Of a stretch of DNA of 64,000 bases, positions 53,125 to 61,558 are shown piece by piece. The stretch spans positions 62,001 to 126,000 of the forward strand of contig JAFUFS010000004.1 of assembly GCA_017469745.1 (NCBI GenBank). Reading direction: 5' to 3'. The notes below the pieces were generated by a model that ran no database searches, was not told where the DNA came from, and worked only from the letters and a program-made list of their open reading frames with translations. Both the position numbers and the translations under genes were made by a program. Position 1 is the stretch's first letter; every line of letters begins with the position of its first letter. Origin of the DNA: Bacteroidales bacterium (GTDB lineage Bacteria; Bacteroidota; Bacteroidia; Bacteroidales; UBA932).

Positions 53125-54360
53125 TTAAAGGCTCTCGCAACCAACGGCAGCAAGAAGTCTCGCAGCGGCGGAGATCACCGTCGCCTTCGCTCCGATGCAG
53201 GCTTCTGCCGTGTCGTTGTAGACCCTCACCGCCAGGAGGTAATCCAAGAGGGATGAATCTCCTTGTGAATATGCTGCCTTCCGGCTTTCGAGGATGTCCT
53301 TAGCGTCGGAGAGCATCTGGTCGGAACACTTTTCCCTTGCCAGCAGGGCTGCTCTGTAGGATGACCATGCCATCCTCACCTCAGCTTCGATCTGCTGTAG
53401 GGCAGCCTCGTAAGCGGCCTCGGCCTGGAGGGCGGCTTTCTCAGCAGCCACCCTTTCTCCCTTGTTGGCGGAGGAGAACTTCAGTGGGATGGACATGCCC
53501 ACGGTGACCCCGTGGAAAAGCGGTGCAGGAGCTATCTCGTTGCGGACTTCGGTGTTGTAGGAATAACCTACGTTGAATCCGACTTCCGGGGAGCGCAGGG
53601 CCTTGACGAGGGCCAGGTTCTTCTGTGAAAGGCTTTTGGAGAGATAAGCGGCCCTGAGGTCTGCCCTCCTGCCCTGGGCTATTGCCACAAGTTCGTCCAC
53701 CGGTCTGTCTGAGATTGTCAGGCCGAGCCCGTCATCACTTATGTCCGTGAAAGTCATTCCGCCGGCCATGACCGAAAGGGCTGTGAGGGCGTTGGCGTAG
53801 TCAGCTTCGGCCTGGAGCAGGTCTCCTTTCATCGTCCTTGCTTCTATCGAGGACTGCATCGCATCAGTCCGACCGATCTCACCGAGGGCGGCGCGGAGAC
53901 TGTCCGAAGCGGCTATCTTGTCCATGCTTTCGCTGGAAGTCCGCTTCAAGGAGAGCAGTGATTTCGCCTCCCAAGCCTGGGCCCATGCCTCGATGGCCTC
54001 GCACCTGAGCGACCTGAAGTAGTCTTCCAGGAGAGCCCTGGTGACCTGGGCTTCTTCACGGGCCACCTCGATTCGGGCCTTCCTTGCATTCGCCAGGTTT
54101 ACATTGTACGAAAGGCCGAGTTCAACCGAACGTCCCATCATCAGGGTCCTGTCCTGGTTGTCCGAAAAGTCCGCCGTGAGCTCCGGGTCGTTGAAAACCT
54201 TGGCGGCAACAGCCTGGGCGTCTGCTATTTCCACATTATATTGTTCTGCCAGATAGGCCGCGTTGGAGCGCTCCACCTCGGAGATATATTCCCCGAAAGT
54301 CTGGGCTTTGGCGGCGAAGGCCGTTACGACGGCCAGCAGGATGCTAAAAATCTTCTTCAT
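53125..54360 (-). CDS. TolC/CusC-like outer-membrane efflux protein
   Basis: 411 aa with signal peptide (IFSILLAVVTAFAAKAQ). Two OEP repeats with long helices: EYISEVERSNAAYLAEQYNVEIADAQAVAAKVFNDPEL and RADLRAAYLSKSLSQKNLALVKALRSPEVGFNVGYSYN; the latter half ends in QIEAEVRMAWSSYRAALLARE. The trimer forms the outer-membrane channel and periplasmic tunnel of a tripartite pump. It overlaps the end of the upstream cusA-like gene by 17 nt, so it is translationally coupled. It is the last gene of the B-A-C unit; the eno promoter begins at its stop. Confidence 0.88.
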   Translation of the reverse strand: MKKIFSILLAVVTAFAAKAQTFGEYISEVERSNAAYLAEQYNVEIADAQAVAAKVFNDPELTADFSDNQDRTLMMGRSVELGLSYNVNLANARKARIEVAREEAQVTRALLEDYFRSLRCEAIEAWAQAWEAKSLLSLKRTSSESMDKIAASDSLRAALGEIGRTDAMQSSIEARTMKGDLLQAEADYANALTALSVMAGGMTFTDISDDGLGLTISDRPVDELVAIAQGRRADLRAAYLSKSLSQKNLALVKALRSPEVGFNVGYSYNTEVRNEIAPAPLFHGVTVGMSIPLKFSSANKGERVAAEKAALQAEAAYEAALQQIEAEVRMAWSSYRAALLAREKCSDQMLSDAKDILESRKAAYSQGDSSLLDYLLAVRVYNDTAEACIGAKATVISAAARLLAAVGCESL

Positions 54361-57300
54361 ATTCCTTTACGGGTTTTTCCTCCTTCCTTTTTTCCATACG
54401 GTAGTAGAGGGTAGGAAGCACGAACAGGGTTATAACGGTCGAGAACAGGAGGCCGTAGACGATCACCGTGGCCAGTGGCCTCTGGACGTCGGAGCCGACT
54501 CCGGTGGCGATTGATGCCGGTAGGAGTCCGAGGATGGCCACCGTGGCCGTCATGAGGATGGGGCGCAGACGGTGTGAGGCTCCTTCGATAACGGCATCCT
54601 TCAATGGCGTACCCTTCCTTCGAAGGCCGTTGATGTGGGAGATCATGATGACTCCGTTCTGGATTGTCAGTCCGAACAAGGCTATGAAACCTACGGCTGA
54701 GGACACGTTGAAGGTCATTCCTCGCACATTGAGGGCAAGCAGGCCGCCGAAGAGGGCCAACGGAAGCAGGGAAATCAGCAGGGCGGCCTGGCGGAAGTCC
54801 CCGAAGGCTCCGTACAGCAGGAGGAACATCAGTGCCAGCACGAACGGGATGATGATCCCGAGCCTTGAATATGCCCTCTTCTGGTTCTCGAATTGTCCGT
54901 CCCATTTAAGGGAGAAGGCGGTGTGGTCGTAGCTGACCTCCTTGGCTATCCTGGAATCTGCTTCGCCCAGGAAGGTGGAGAGGTCCTTTCCGCGCAGGTT
55001 CACCCTGACCGTCAGATGGCGCCTTCCCATCTCCCTTGTGATCGAGCTTGCTCCAAGGACCGAGGACACTTCCGCGACAGATGAGAGCGGAATCCTTGAG
55101 CCGGAGGCGGTGACAAGTGGCAGTTCGGCGATCTTCTCCGGAGTGTCCCTGCTGTCTTCCTTGAACCGGCAGGTCACGTCGTAGACCTTGCTGCCGATGA
55201 ACACCTGGGAAACGGCCCGGCCTCCGACCGCGATCTCTATCAGGTCGGCCACATCGGCCACATTGACTCCGTAGTAGGCAGCCTTCTCACGGTCGACTGA
55301 GATTTTGAGCTGGGGAAGCGGAGGTTCCTGGTCGATGATTACGTCCGTTGCCCCCTTGATGTCCTTAATAACCCTTTCCACATCCTCGGCGATTCTTCTG
55401 GCCTCGGTCAGATCGTCACCGTAGACCTTCATAGCAAGGTCGCTGTGGGATCCGGCAATCTGGTCCATGACCATGTCTATGATAGGCTGGGAGAAGCCGA
55501 CCTTGTAGCCTGGCATCCTGTCGATCCTTTCAGCCATCTCGGCGATCAGGTCGTCCTTCGTCTTGCCGAATTTCCATTTTGAATATGGTTTCTGGCCGAT
55601 GCAGACTTCGATGTGGGAGGATGTGAAGGCTTCGGCACCCTCGTCGTCACGACCCACCTGGGTCATGACGTAGGTTACCTCCTCGAACTCGTCCTTCAGT
55701 ACGTTCCTGAGTTCGTCTGCCATGAGGGTGGATTTCTCAAGGGATATTCCCGGAGGCGCCTGGACCTGGATCCAGATGCCGCCCTCGTCGAGGTTCGGCA
55801 GGAAGTCCTTCCCGACTGTGATGACCATCACCACGACGGCGGCAAGCACTGCGGCGATTCCTGCGAACACCTTTCTCGGATGACCTGTGAGGGAGGAAGT
55901 CCATCTTTTGTAGGAAGCCGTGAGCTTCTCCATGAACTTGTTCCTGTATACCTTCTGAGGCTTGCGGTAGATTGAATATGAAAGGCCGGGGATGAGGATA
56001 AGTGCCACTGAAAGGGCTCCGACCAAGGCATATCCGACGGTGAAGGCCATCGGAGTGAACAGCTTCTTCTCGATCCTTTCGAAGGCGAATAGCGGCAGGT
56101 AGGCCACTATTATGATCAGGGTTGCAAAGAAGATGGGCTTCGCCACCTCCTTCACATGCTCGGCGGTTTCCTTGCCCTGAAGAGGTGAGGAAGGATCCCT
56201 TTCCCGGAGTTTGAGGACCGTCTCCATCATCACGATGGCTCCATCCACCAATATTCCGAAATCGATCGCTCCGAGACTCAACAGGTTGGCCGGGACTCCG
56301 GTAAGGTTCATCAGGATGAAGGCCACCAGCAGGGCGATCGGGATGGTGATTGCAACGGCCAGGGCGCTCCTGGGACTGCCGAGGAAGATTATCAGGATTC
56401 CGATGACCAGCAGCATGCCGAACAGCAGGGTGTGCTCTACGGTGTGCAGGGTGGTGCCGACAAGTTGTGTCCTGTCCATGAACATCTTGATCCGGACATT
56501 CTCCGGGAGTTCGTTCTCATTGAGGTCGTCCACGACCTTGTGCACCTGTTCCAGCACCTTCGAAGGGTTCTGGTAGCGCAGCATCTGGACTATTCCTTCC
56601 ACCCCGTCGCTGAATGAGATCTCATCATCCGCGTAGCCGAGGATGCCTTTGCGCTCAAGGTTTCCGTACTTGAGGGTGCCGAGGTCGCCCAGAAGGACAG
56701 GTACTCCGTCTTCGTTCTTCACGACGATCCCTCCCATGTCTTCCAGATCCTGGATCAGTCCGACTCCGCGTACGACGTAGCTCACGTCGCCGACCGGGAT
56801 CATGCTTCCTCCGGCGTTGGAGTTGTTGCTTTCGATTGCATCCGTCACGTCCGAAAGAGTGAGGTCATAGGAAGCCAGCTTGGCAGGGTCCAGCTCGATC
56901 TGATACTGGGTCGTAAGACCTCCGTAATTGCTCACTGCAGCGACGCCCTGGATCCTCTGGAGGGCGGGAATGACTGTCCAGTGGTTGAGGTCGGTGAGTT
57001 CCCTGAGGGAGACGCCCTCGTCACCGACGAGGACATAGCGGTAGATCTCTCCGGTCGGTGAAGTGAGGGGGTTGAGTTCGGGTTCGGCCCCGTAGGGGAG
57101 TTCGACGGTGCCGATGCATTCGGTGACCCTCTGCCTTGCCCAATAGTCTTCCGTTCCGTCCTCGAACACCAGGATAATGATCGAAAGGCCGAAGGCGTTC
57201 TTGCTTCGCATCATGTCCAGGGAAGGGATTCCGTTGAGGGCCCTTTCCAGGGGGATGGTGATCTGCTGCTCGATCTCCTCGGCGGCAAGTCCGGGAACCT

Positions 57301-57451
57301 GGGTGACCACCTGGACCGTGACGTCCGCAATGTCAGGGTAGGCGTCGATGGAAAGCCTTGTCCATGAATATATTCCAAAGAGGCTGACGACCAGGAATAT
57401 GGCTGCGATGAGCCACCTGCGCCTCAGGATGTAGGCAATGAATCTGTCCAT
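54344..57451 (-). CDS. CusA/CzcA-family heavy-metal RND efflux pump
   Basis: 1035 aa inner-membrane proton-driven pump exporting divalent (Co/Zn/Cd) or monovalent (Cu/Ag) metals. Heavy-metal RND features: N-terminal span plus DAYPDIADVTVQVVTQVPGLAAEEIEQQI, TM4 motif AIDFGILVDGAIVMMETV (near 395-415) with the Asp, Asp and Glu equivalent to CzcA D402, D408 and E415 used for proton relay, and C-terminal GLTIQNGVIMISHINGLRRKG. Twelve spans in two halves are visible. Metal selectivity depends on Met or carboxylate ligands I cannot assign. It is read after the adaptor gene, 4 nt gap. Confidence 0.93.
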   Translation of the reverse strand: MDRFIAYILRRRWLIAAIFLVVSLFGIYSWTRLSIDAYPDIADVTVQVVTQVPGLAAEEIEQQITIPLERALNGIPSLDMMRSKNAFGLSIIILVFEDGTEDYWARQRVTECIGTVELPYGAEPELNPLTSPTGEIYRYVLVGDEGVSLRELTDLNHWTVIPALQRIQGVAAVSNYGGLTTQYQIELDPAKLASYDLTLSDVTDAIESNNSNAGGSMIPVGDVSYVVRGVGLIQDLEDMGGIVVKNEDGVPVLLGDLGTLKYGNLERKGILGYADDEISFSDGVEGIVQMLRYQNPSKVLEQVHKVVDDLNENELPENVRIKMFMDRTQLVGTTLHTVEHTLLFGMLLVIGILIIFLGSPRSALAVAITIPIALLVAFILMNLTGVPANLLSLGAIDFGILVDGAIVMMETVLKLRERDPSSPLQGKETAEHVKEVAKPIFFATLIIIVAYLPLFAFERIEKKLFTPMAFTVGYALVGALSVALILIPGLSYSIYRKPQKVYRNKFMEKLTASYKRWTSSLTGHPRKVFAGIAAVLAAVVVMVITVGKDFLPNLDEGGIWIQVQAPPGISLEKSTLMADELRNVLKDEFEEVTYVMTQVGRDDEGAEAFTSSHIEVCIGQKPYSKWKFGKTKDDLIAEMAERIDRMPGYKVGFSQPIIDMVMDQIAGSHSDLAMKVYGDDLTEARRIAEDVERVIKDIKGATDVIIDQEPPLPQLKISVDREKAAYYGVNVADVADLIEIAVGGRAVSQVFIGSKVYDVTCRFKEDSRDTPEKIAELPLVTASGSRIPLSSVAEVSSVLGASSITREMGRRHLTVRVNLRGKDLSTFLGEADSRIAKEVSYDHTAFSLKWDGQFENQKRAYSRLGIIIPFVLALMFLLLYGAFGDFRQAALLISLLPLALFGGLLALNVRGMTFNVSSAVGFIALFGLTIQNGVIMISHINGLRRKGTPLKDAVIEGASHRLRPILMTATVAILGLLPASIATGVGSDVQRPLATVIVYGLLFSTVITLFVLPTLYYRMEKRKEEKPVKEYEEDF

Positions 57452-57455
57452 GTCT

Positions 57456-58562
57456 CTACTGGCTTAGATAGATGCCTCCGTCGGCTATGATGTTCTCTCC
57501 GCCTTCCAGGCCTGAGGTAACCAGCATCCTGCCGTCGTCAAGGCTCTGGACTTCTACGGGAACCTTCCTGAAAGTGAGGCCGGTCTGCCTGACATAGACG
57601 AATTTCGACCCGTTCCCCTGGAAGACGGCCGTCGAAGGGACAGTCAGCGCGTCGTCCAGCACTTTGGGGAAGCGGGCTGAGACGAACATTCCGGGTTTCA
57701 GGATCCTGTCGGGATTGGGACATTCCACGACAACTGGAACCGTGCGGGTCTTGTCATCGAGCATCTCGCCGATGTAGCAAATCCTTCCCTTCAGGGTAGG
57801 GTGTCCGGAAGCCTCGATCCCTGCTTCCTCTCCCTTTTCGATCGAGGAGACCATGTTTTCCCTCACGTTGGCCCTGACCCAGACATTGGAGAGGTCGGCC
57901 ACGGCAAGAGGGGCTTCGTCATCGTCGGAGAGTATCTGTCCTATGACAAGGTCATTCCTTACCACGGTTCCGGAGATGGGGGAAATGACCCTGAGGGGCT
58001 GGCCCACGCGAACGGAGGAGGGATTGGTTCCGAATATGGACAGGACGCCCCGGGACAGTTCAAGTGCGGCGTCGGCATCCGAGGCCTCGCTCACGGCTTC
58101 TTCCAGTTCCTTCTCGGAGACTATCCCTGACTCGTGGAGAGCCTTCTTCCGTCTCAGGTTGGAGGCAGCGACATTGGCCTTGTTGCTGTTCTCGACGTAT
58201 TCCCGGACAGCTTCCATGTAGTCCGCGGATGACATCTCGTAAAGGACCTGGCCCTTGTGAACCCTGTCCCCAAGCCGGACGAGCGAACGGGTGACCCTTC
58301 CTCCGAAGGGTACTCCTACTTCTGCATAGGAATCGGGGCGTGGACTTACCGAAGCGGTTGCGGTGAACCCGGATCCCATTTTTTCCGGCTTTACGACATC
58401 AAGGCTGATTCTTTCGGCAACAGGGGAAGACTCTTCTATGGTCACGAGGTCTCCCGAGACTTTAAAACCGGATGCGGAAGAGTCATCGGACGACCCTTGG
58501 CGGGTTCCGCATCCTGAAACGACTGATGAAAGGATCATCAGTGCAAGATATTTCAATTTCAT
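57456..58562 (-). CDS. CusB/CzcB-like periplasmic adaptor lipoprotein
   Basis: 368 aa membrane-fusion protein linking pump and channel. Lipobox VSGC (Cys18). The barrel-sandwich half-motifs are SYAEVGVPFGGRVTRSLVRLGDRVHKGQVLYEM and VISPISGTVVRNDLVIGQIL. A helical hairpin lies between them (about 110-165), followed by the beta-barrel (VWVRANVRENMVSSIEKGEEAG) and membrane-proximal domain (AVFQGNGSKFVYVRQTGLTFRKVPVEV). It lacks the methionine-rich N-terminal metal-binding stretch of E. coli CusB. It is the first of the adaptor-pump-channel genes, 60 nt after the His-rich gene. Confidence 0.9.
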   Translation of the reverse strand: MKLKYLALMILSSVVSGCGTRQGSSDDSSASGFKVSGDLVTIEESSPVAERISLDVVKPEKMGSGFTATASVSPRPDSYAEVGVPFGGRVTRSLVRLGDRVHKGQVLYEMSSADYMEAVREYVENSNKANVAASNLRRKKALHESGIVSEKELEEAVSEASDADAALELSRGVLSIFGTNPSSVRVGQPLRVISPISGTVVRNDLVIGQILSDDDEAPLAVADLSNVWVRANVRENMVSSIEKGEEAGIEASGHPTLKGRICYIGEMLDDKTRTVPVVVECPNPDRILKPGMFVSARFPKVLDDALTVPSTAVFQGNGSKFVYVRQTGLTFRKVPVEVQSLDDGRMLVTSGLEGGENIIADGGIYLSQ

Positions 58563-58622
58563 TTTTTGTTAAGCTGAGTTGATTATTGATTCTTCATGCG
58601 TCCGAATCCGTCGGACATAGGG

Positions 58623-58991
58623 TCAACAATCAACTGCAGGCGGGCCACGGAGAACCGTCCGGTGCGGGGTACACCAGGTGATGTCGGTTCCGGGACTTTC
58701 GTGGAAGACATATTCGAGGACATCGAAGCGTTCCGGAAGGAACGAGTTGATGACGGTGGCAGTGCAGACGGTGTGGCAGATAACGTCCAGGAGCTTGAGC
58801 TGTCCCTGGGTGTGGCCGCCGTCCTGGCTGCCGGTCAGGTGGTTCTTCCAGAATATGTGGGAATGGGTGATCACGCGTCCGTCCACGAAGTGGCTGTGCC
58901 AGAACATCGTGGAATTCACATAATTGAAAAGCAGGATGCTGACGAAAGTCATCAGCATCATGCTTCTCAATCTGTCATTTCTGACGCGCAT
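58623..58991 (-). CDS. Small His-rich membrane-anchored protein preceding the efflux genes
   Basis: 122 aa from the ATG at 58991. One hydrophobic N-terminal segment (MMLMTFVSILLFNYVNSTMFW) is followed by a His cluster: WHSHFVDGRVITHSHIFWKNHLTGSQDGGHTQGQ, with seven His in about 30 residues. Such short H-rich proteins are often encoded just before CusBAC-type genes in Bacteroidota and may bind or sense the exported metal in the periplasm; this role is inferred from context. No recognised domain. A longer frame would overlap the upstream gene and is not preferred. Confidence 0.65.
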   Translation of the reverse strand: MRVRNDRLRSMMLMTFVSILLFNYVNSTMFWHSHFVDGRVITHSHIFWKNHLTGSQDGGHTQGQLKLLDVICHTVCTATVINSFLPERFDVLEYVFHESPGTDITWCTPHRTVLRGPPAVDC

Positions 58992-59007
58992 GGTCCGCGT
59001 TTTTATC

Positions 59008-59430
59008 TCAAATGGCTTCGAGGATCCCTTCAATGGAGCCGACCACCTTGTCGAAAACCTTGTACATCAACTCCGGTTCCTGTTTTTCAGGAATATAGAC
59101 GATTGTCTTCAAGCCGCGGCCGGCAAACCATCCGGCTTCGGTGTGGGCTGACCTGCCGCAAGGGAGGACCAGCACGCAGGTGTCGGCCCAGAGCATGGCG
59201 TCCAGGTCGGCCTTGAAGCCTTTTTCAGCAACGGGGTGGGAAAGATTGGCAATATATTCATCGACGCTCCACTCCTGCCAGTCTTCGCGTACGTCCGACC
59301 AGTGGAATCCGCCGGGATTGTCCTTCGGATTCTTGAAATCATAGACTTCATGGCCGGCTTCCATGAGCCGTTTCACCACTTCTGGCTGGAAGGGATTGCG
59401 CCAGCTTGATGCTACATAGACTTTTGCCAT
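59008..59430 (-). CDS. Nucleoside 2-deoxyribosyltransferase-like / DUF4406-type protein
   Basis: 140 aa, no signal peptide. The Rossmann-like pattern KVYVASSWRNPFQPEVVKRLMEAGHEVYDF, a central DLDAMLWADTCVLVLPCGRSAHTEAGWFAGRGLKTIVYIP, and the conserved Glu in HTEAG are typical of the nucleoside deoxyribosyltransferase superfamily, where that Glu is the nucleophile. Family members hydrolyse or transfer N-glycosidic bonds of nucleotides or act as nucleotide-derived signal enzymes; the substrate is not predictable. It sits between GH172 (3-nt gap upstream) and the His-rich gene (16-nt gap), so it is in the same run of genes as the efflux set with no obvious shared pathway. Confidence 0.72.
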   Translation of the reverse strand: MAKVYVASSWRNPFQPEVVKRLMEAGHEVYDFKNPKDNPGGFHWSDVREDWQEWSVDEYIANLSHPVAEKGFKADLDAMLWADTCVLVLPCGRSAHTEAGWFAGRGLKTIVYIPEKQEPELMYKVFDKVVGSIEGILEAI

Positions 59431-59433
59431 CTT

Positions 59434-60597
59434 TTAATATGTTTCAAGTTCACGCCATGAGGGGAAGGTCGGGAATTTGGCGTGCGGTTCGGTCTGGTAC
59501 CAGAACACAGTCGCTGCGATGTCAGAGTTCTGGGCAAGGTATCTTCCGTCTTTTCTCCAGCCAAGGTCCTGGATCGTGATCTTAAGGTCTTTCTGGAAGC
59601 GTACTGGATCCATTATGTGCCAGCGGTAGAGTCCGAACCTCTGCTGTGACTTGTAGGTTCCGTCAGGCCGGATGACCTGGCACAGGCCGGCGTAAGGGGT
59701 GCAGAACGGAACGTATTGTCCTCCTATGTCGAAGTTGTAGGATCCGCAGAAATAGTCCTCGGTTCCGGTGCCGCAGATGGTGGGATACTTCTTGTCGCCG
59801 TCGATGAAGAACTTGATTTCACCTTCGCCCCACCAGCCGGTGTTGTGCACACCCCAGGCGAGGTAGATTCCGACGTACTGTCCCTGGCCCTTGATTCCGT
59901 CGATGATGGTGAAGTCGGAACCTTCGTTCCAGCGGGTGCGGCGGAACTGGGCGTGGAAGTAAGCAGCATCGGAAGGTACTTCAGTGAGGGTATAGTCGAT
60001 CTGGTAGTACAGATGCATCTCTTCGCTGTCGTTGACGTTCTCCATCGTGATCTTGCATTTCTTGCGGAAAGGCATGGACCAGTAGCAGTTGAAGGCTCTG
60101 CCGGGATTGACGCAGACAGGGAGGGAGACCACGGGAGCATATTCATTCCAGCCCATGCAGAAGAAGTCTGCGATCGGGCATTCGACGGAAGGAGTGGGCT
60201 CGTCATCCCAGTAGATCCTGATGATGGTGTAGCGCCACACTCCGGTAGGGGTCATCCAGATGTGCTGGATGGCTCCGGGACCGTCGATCTCGGCTATTGT
60301 AGCGGTTTCGCCGGGAGCGATGTAGATGTAGGGGTTGACCTTCCATGTCTCTCCTAGGTCGCGAGCGGCTTTTGAGGCATTGTTGATGTTCCTCGTGATG
60401 TTATTGGCATCCGGAACGGCCATTCCGCCCTTGCCTTTCTCGCCCGTGAAATTCTCCGGGGAGATCGAACGAGTCTGGGCGTTGGAGAGCCTGGACAGGT
60501 TGCCGAGATTCATGTCGAGCCCGTTGAAGTTCTGGGCCGAAACAGCCAGCGAGCAGAGGAGAGCCGCTGCAAAGGTCAAAAGTCTTGAAGTGCGCAT
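59434..60597 (-). CDS. Exported GH172 (DUF2961) glycoside hydrolase
   Basis: 387 aa with signal peptide (LLTFAAALLCSLAVSAQ). DUF2961 signatures: GPGAIQHIWMT, IRIYWDDEPTPSVECPIADFFCMG, YWSMPFRKKCKI, and GTGTEDYFCGSYNF with the Glu proposed as catalytic. DUF2961 is now GH172; characterised members act on difructose dianhydride or alpha-D-arabinofuranosides, so a fructo- or arabinofuranosidase activity is a reasonable but unproven guess. It has the typical double jelly-roll order. It starts 18 nt after the esterase gene and ends 3 nt from the next. Confidence 0.85.
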   Translation of the reverse strand: MRTSRLLTFAAALLCSLAVSAQNFNGLDMNLGNLSRLSNAQTRSISPENFTGEKGKGGMAVPDANNITRNINNASKAARDLGETWKVNPYIYIAPGETATIAEIDGPGAIQHIWMTPTGVWRYTIIRIYWDDEPTPSVECPIADFFCMGWNEYAPVVSLPVCVNPGRAFNCYWSMPFRKKCKITMENVNDSEEMHLYYQIDYTLTEVPSDAAYFHAQFRRTRWNEGSDFTIIDGIKGQGQYVGIYLAWGVHNTGWWGEGEIKFFIDGDKKYPTICGTGTEDYFCGSYNFDIGGQYVPFCTPYAGLCQVIRPDGTYKSQQRFGLYRWHIMDPVRFQKDLKITIQDLGWRKDGRYLAQNSDIAATVFWYQTEPHAKFPTFPSWRELETY

Positions 60598-60615
60598 AAG
60601 TGGTTCTGTTTTTAA

Positions 60616-61473
60616 TTATCTGCTGAAACCGCGGGAAGCGAATGGAAGGGCGGTGCGAAGGGCTGAATGCCAGTACTCCCAGTTGTGGACACCGTTGCGG
60701 ACCCTGAGTTCACTCTTGACTCTCTTCATCTTCATCTTCATGTGGAGCTGGAAGGAGAGGGTCACGAGGAAGTCGTCGTCTCCGCAGTCGAAGAACCACC
60801 TTACGCCGCGGAGCGCCTCAAGAGTGGCGTCGTCGGCATCGTCTACGAAGGCCAGGGCGGAATGGTCGTGAACCGCCTTACAGACATAGTAGAACTTGTC
60901 CTTTTGGGCGTCCTCCTTGGGTTCTCCGATCTCCTGGTAGAGCCATGCGCTCATTGCGTAGCAGCTTGAGAACATGTCAGGATGCCTTTGGGCGTAGACT
61001 GTGCTGCCTCCTCCTCCCATCGAGAGGCCCATGACGGCGCGGTGCTCCTTGTCGCCGATTCCACGGTATTTCTTTTCAGCCGTGGGGATCAGCTCCTGGA
61101 AGAAAAAGTCCTCGTAGTTCCATCCCGGCATGTTGAAATAGCCGTTCCACTCGTTGTGGGCATCAGGATGTCCGGCATTGGGCATGATTATGACCATCTC
61201 GTCGGCTTCGCCGGAGCCGATCAGCTCATCGGCCACGTCTTTCACGCAGCCCTTGGCGTCCCAGTCCTTGTAGGTGCCGTAGAGACCGTGCAGGAGGTAG
61301 ACCACCGGATACTGTTTCTCGCTCTTGTCGAAGCCGTCCGGGAGATAGACGTTGAACTTTACCTCAGCGCCGAGAATGTTGCTCTTGAGGCTGTCAGTCA
61401 CGATTTTACCTGCATGAGCGGACAAGACCGGCATGAGGAGCAGGACCAAAGACAGGGGAAGGAACCGTTTCAT
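60616..61473 (-). CDS. Exported alpha/beta-hydrolase esterase (esterase D/feruloyl-esterase-like)
   Basis: 285 aa, signal peptide (LPLSLVLLLMPVLSAHAG). The putative-esterase family order is clear: VYLPDGFDKSEKQYPVVYLLHGLYGTYKDW (oxyanion), nucleophile Ser in GLSMGGGGS, Asp in FDCGDDDF, and His in GVHNWEYW. YFNMPGWNYEDFFFQELIPTAEKKYR is the helical lid. It resembles cell-surface CE1/feruloyl- or acetyl-esterases that remove side groups from plant polysaccharides. It is expected to act with the neighbouring GH172 and GH36 on decorated glycans. It is divergent from the GH36 gene. Confidence 0.85.
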   Translation of the reverse strand: MKRFLPLSLVLLLMPVLSAHAGKIVTDSLKSNILGAEVKFNVYLPDGFDKSEKQYPVVYLLHGLYGTYKDWDAKGCVKDVADELIGSGEADEMVIIMPNAGHPDAHNEWNGYFNMPGWNYEDFFFQELIPTAEKKYRGIGDKEHRAVMGLSMGGGGSTVYAQRHPDMFSSCYAMSAWLYQEIGEPKEDAQKDKFYYVCKAVHDHSALAFVDDADDATLEALRGVRWFFDCGDDDFLVTLSFQLHMKMKMKRVKSELRVRNGVHNWEYWHSALRTALPFASRGFSR

Positions 61474-61524
61474 TTCAGTGAATAATTTGAATCTGGAATT
61501 AAGTCAACTTCTAAAAATAGTGAT

Positions 61525-61532
61525 TATCTTTG
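61525..61532 (+). promoter_or_regulatory. -7 box upstream of the GH36-type gene
   Basis: TATCTTTG, matching TAnnTTTG exactly, 26 nt before the ATG. No clear -33 element at the usual distance. Confidence 0.5.
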
Positions 61533-61558
61533 ATAAACCGCATATTATTTTCCTAAAA

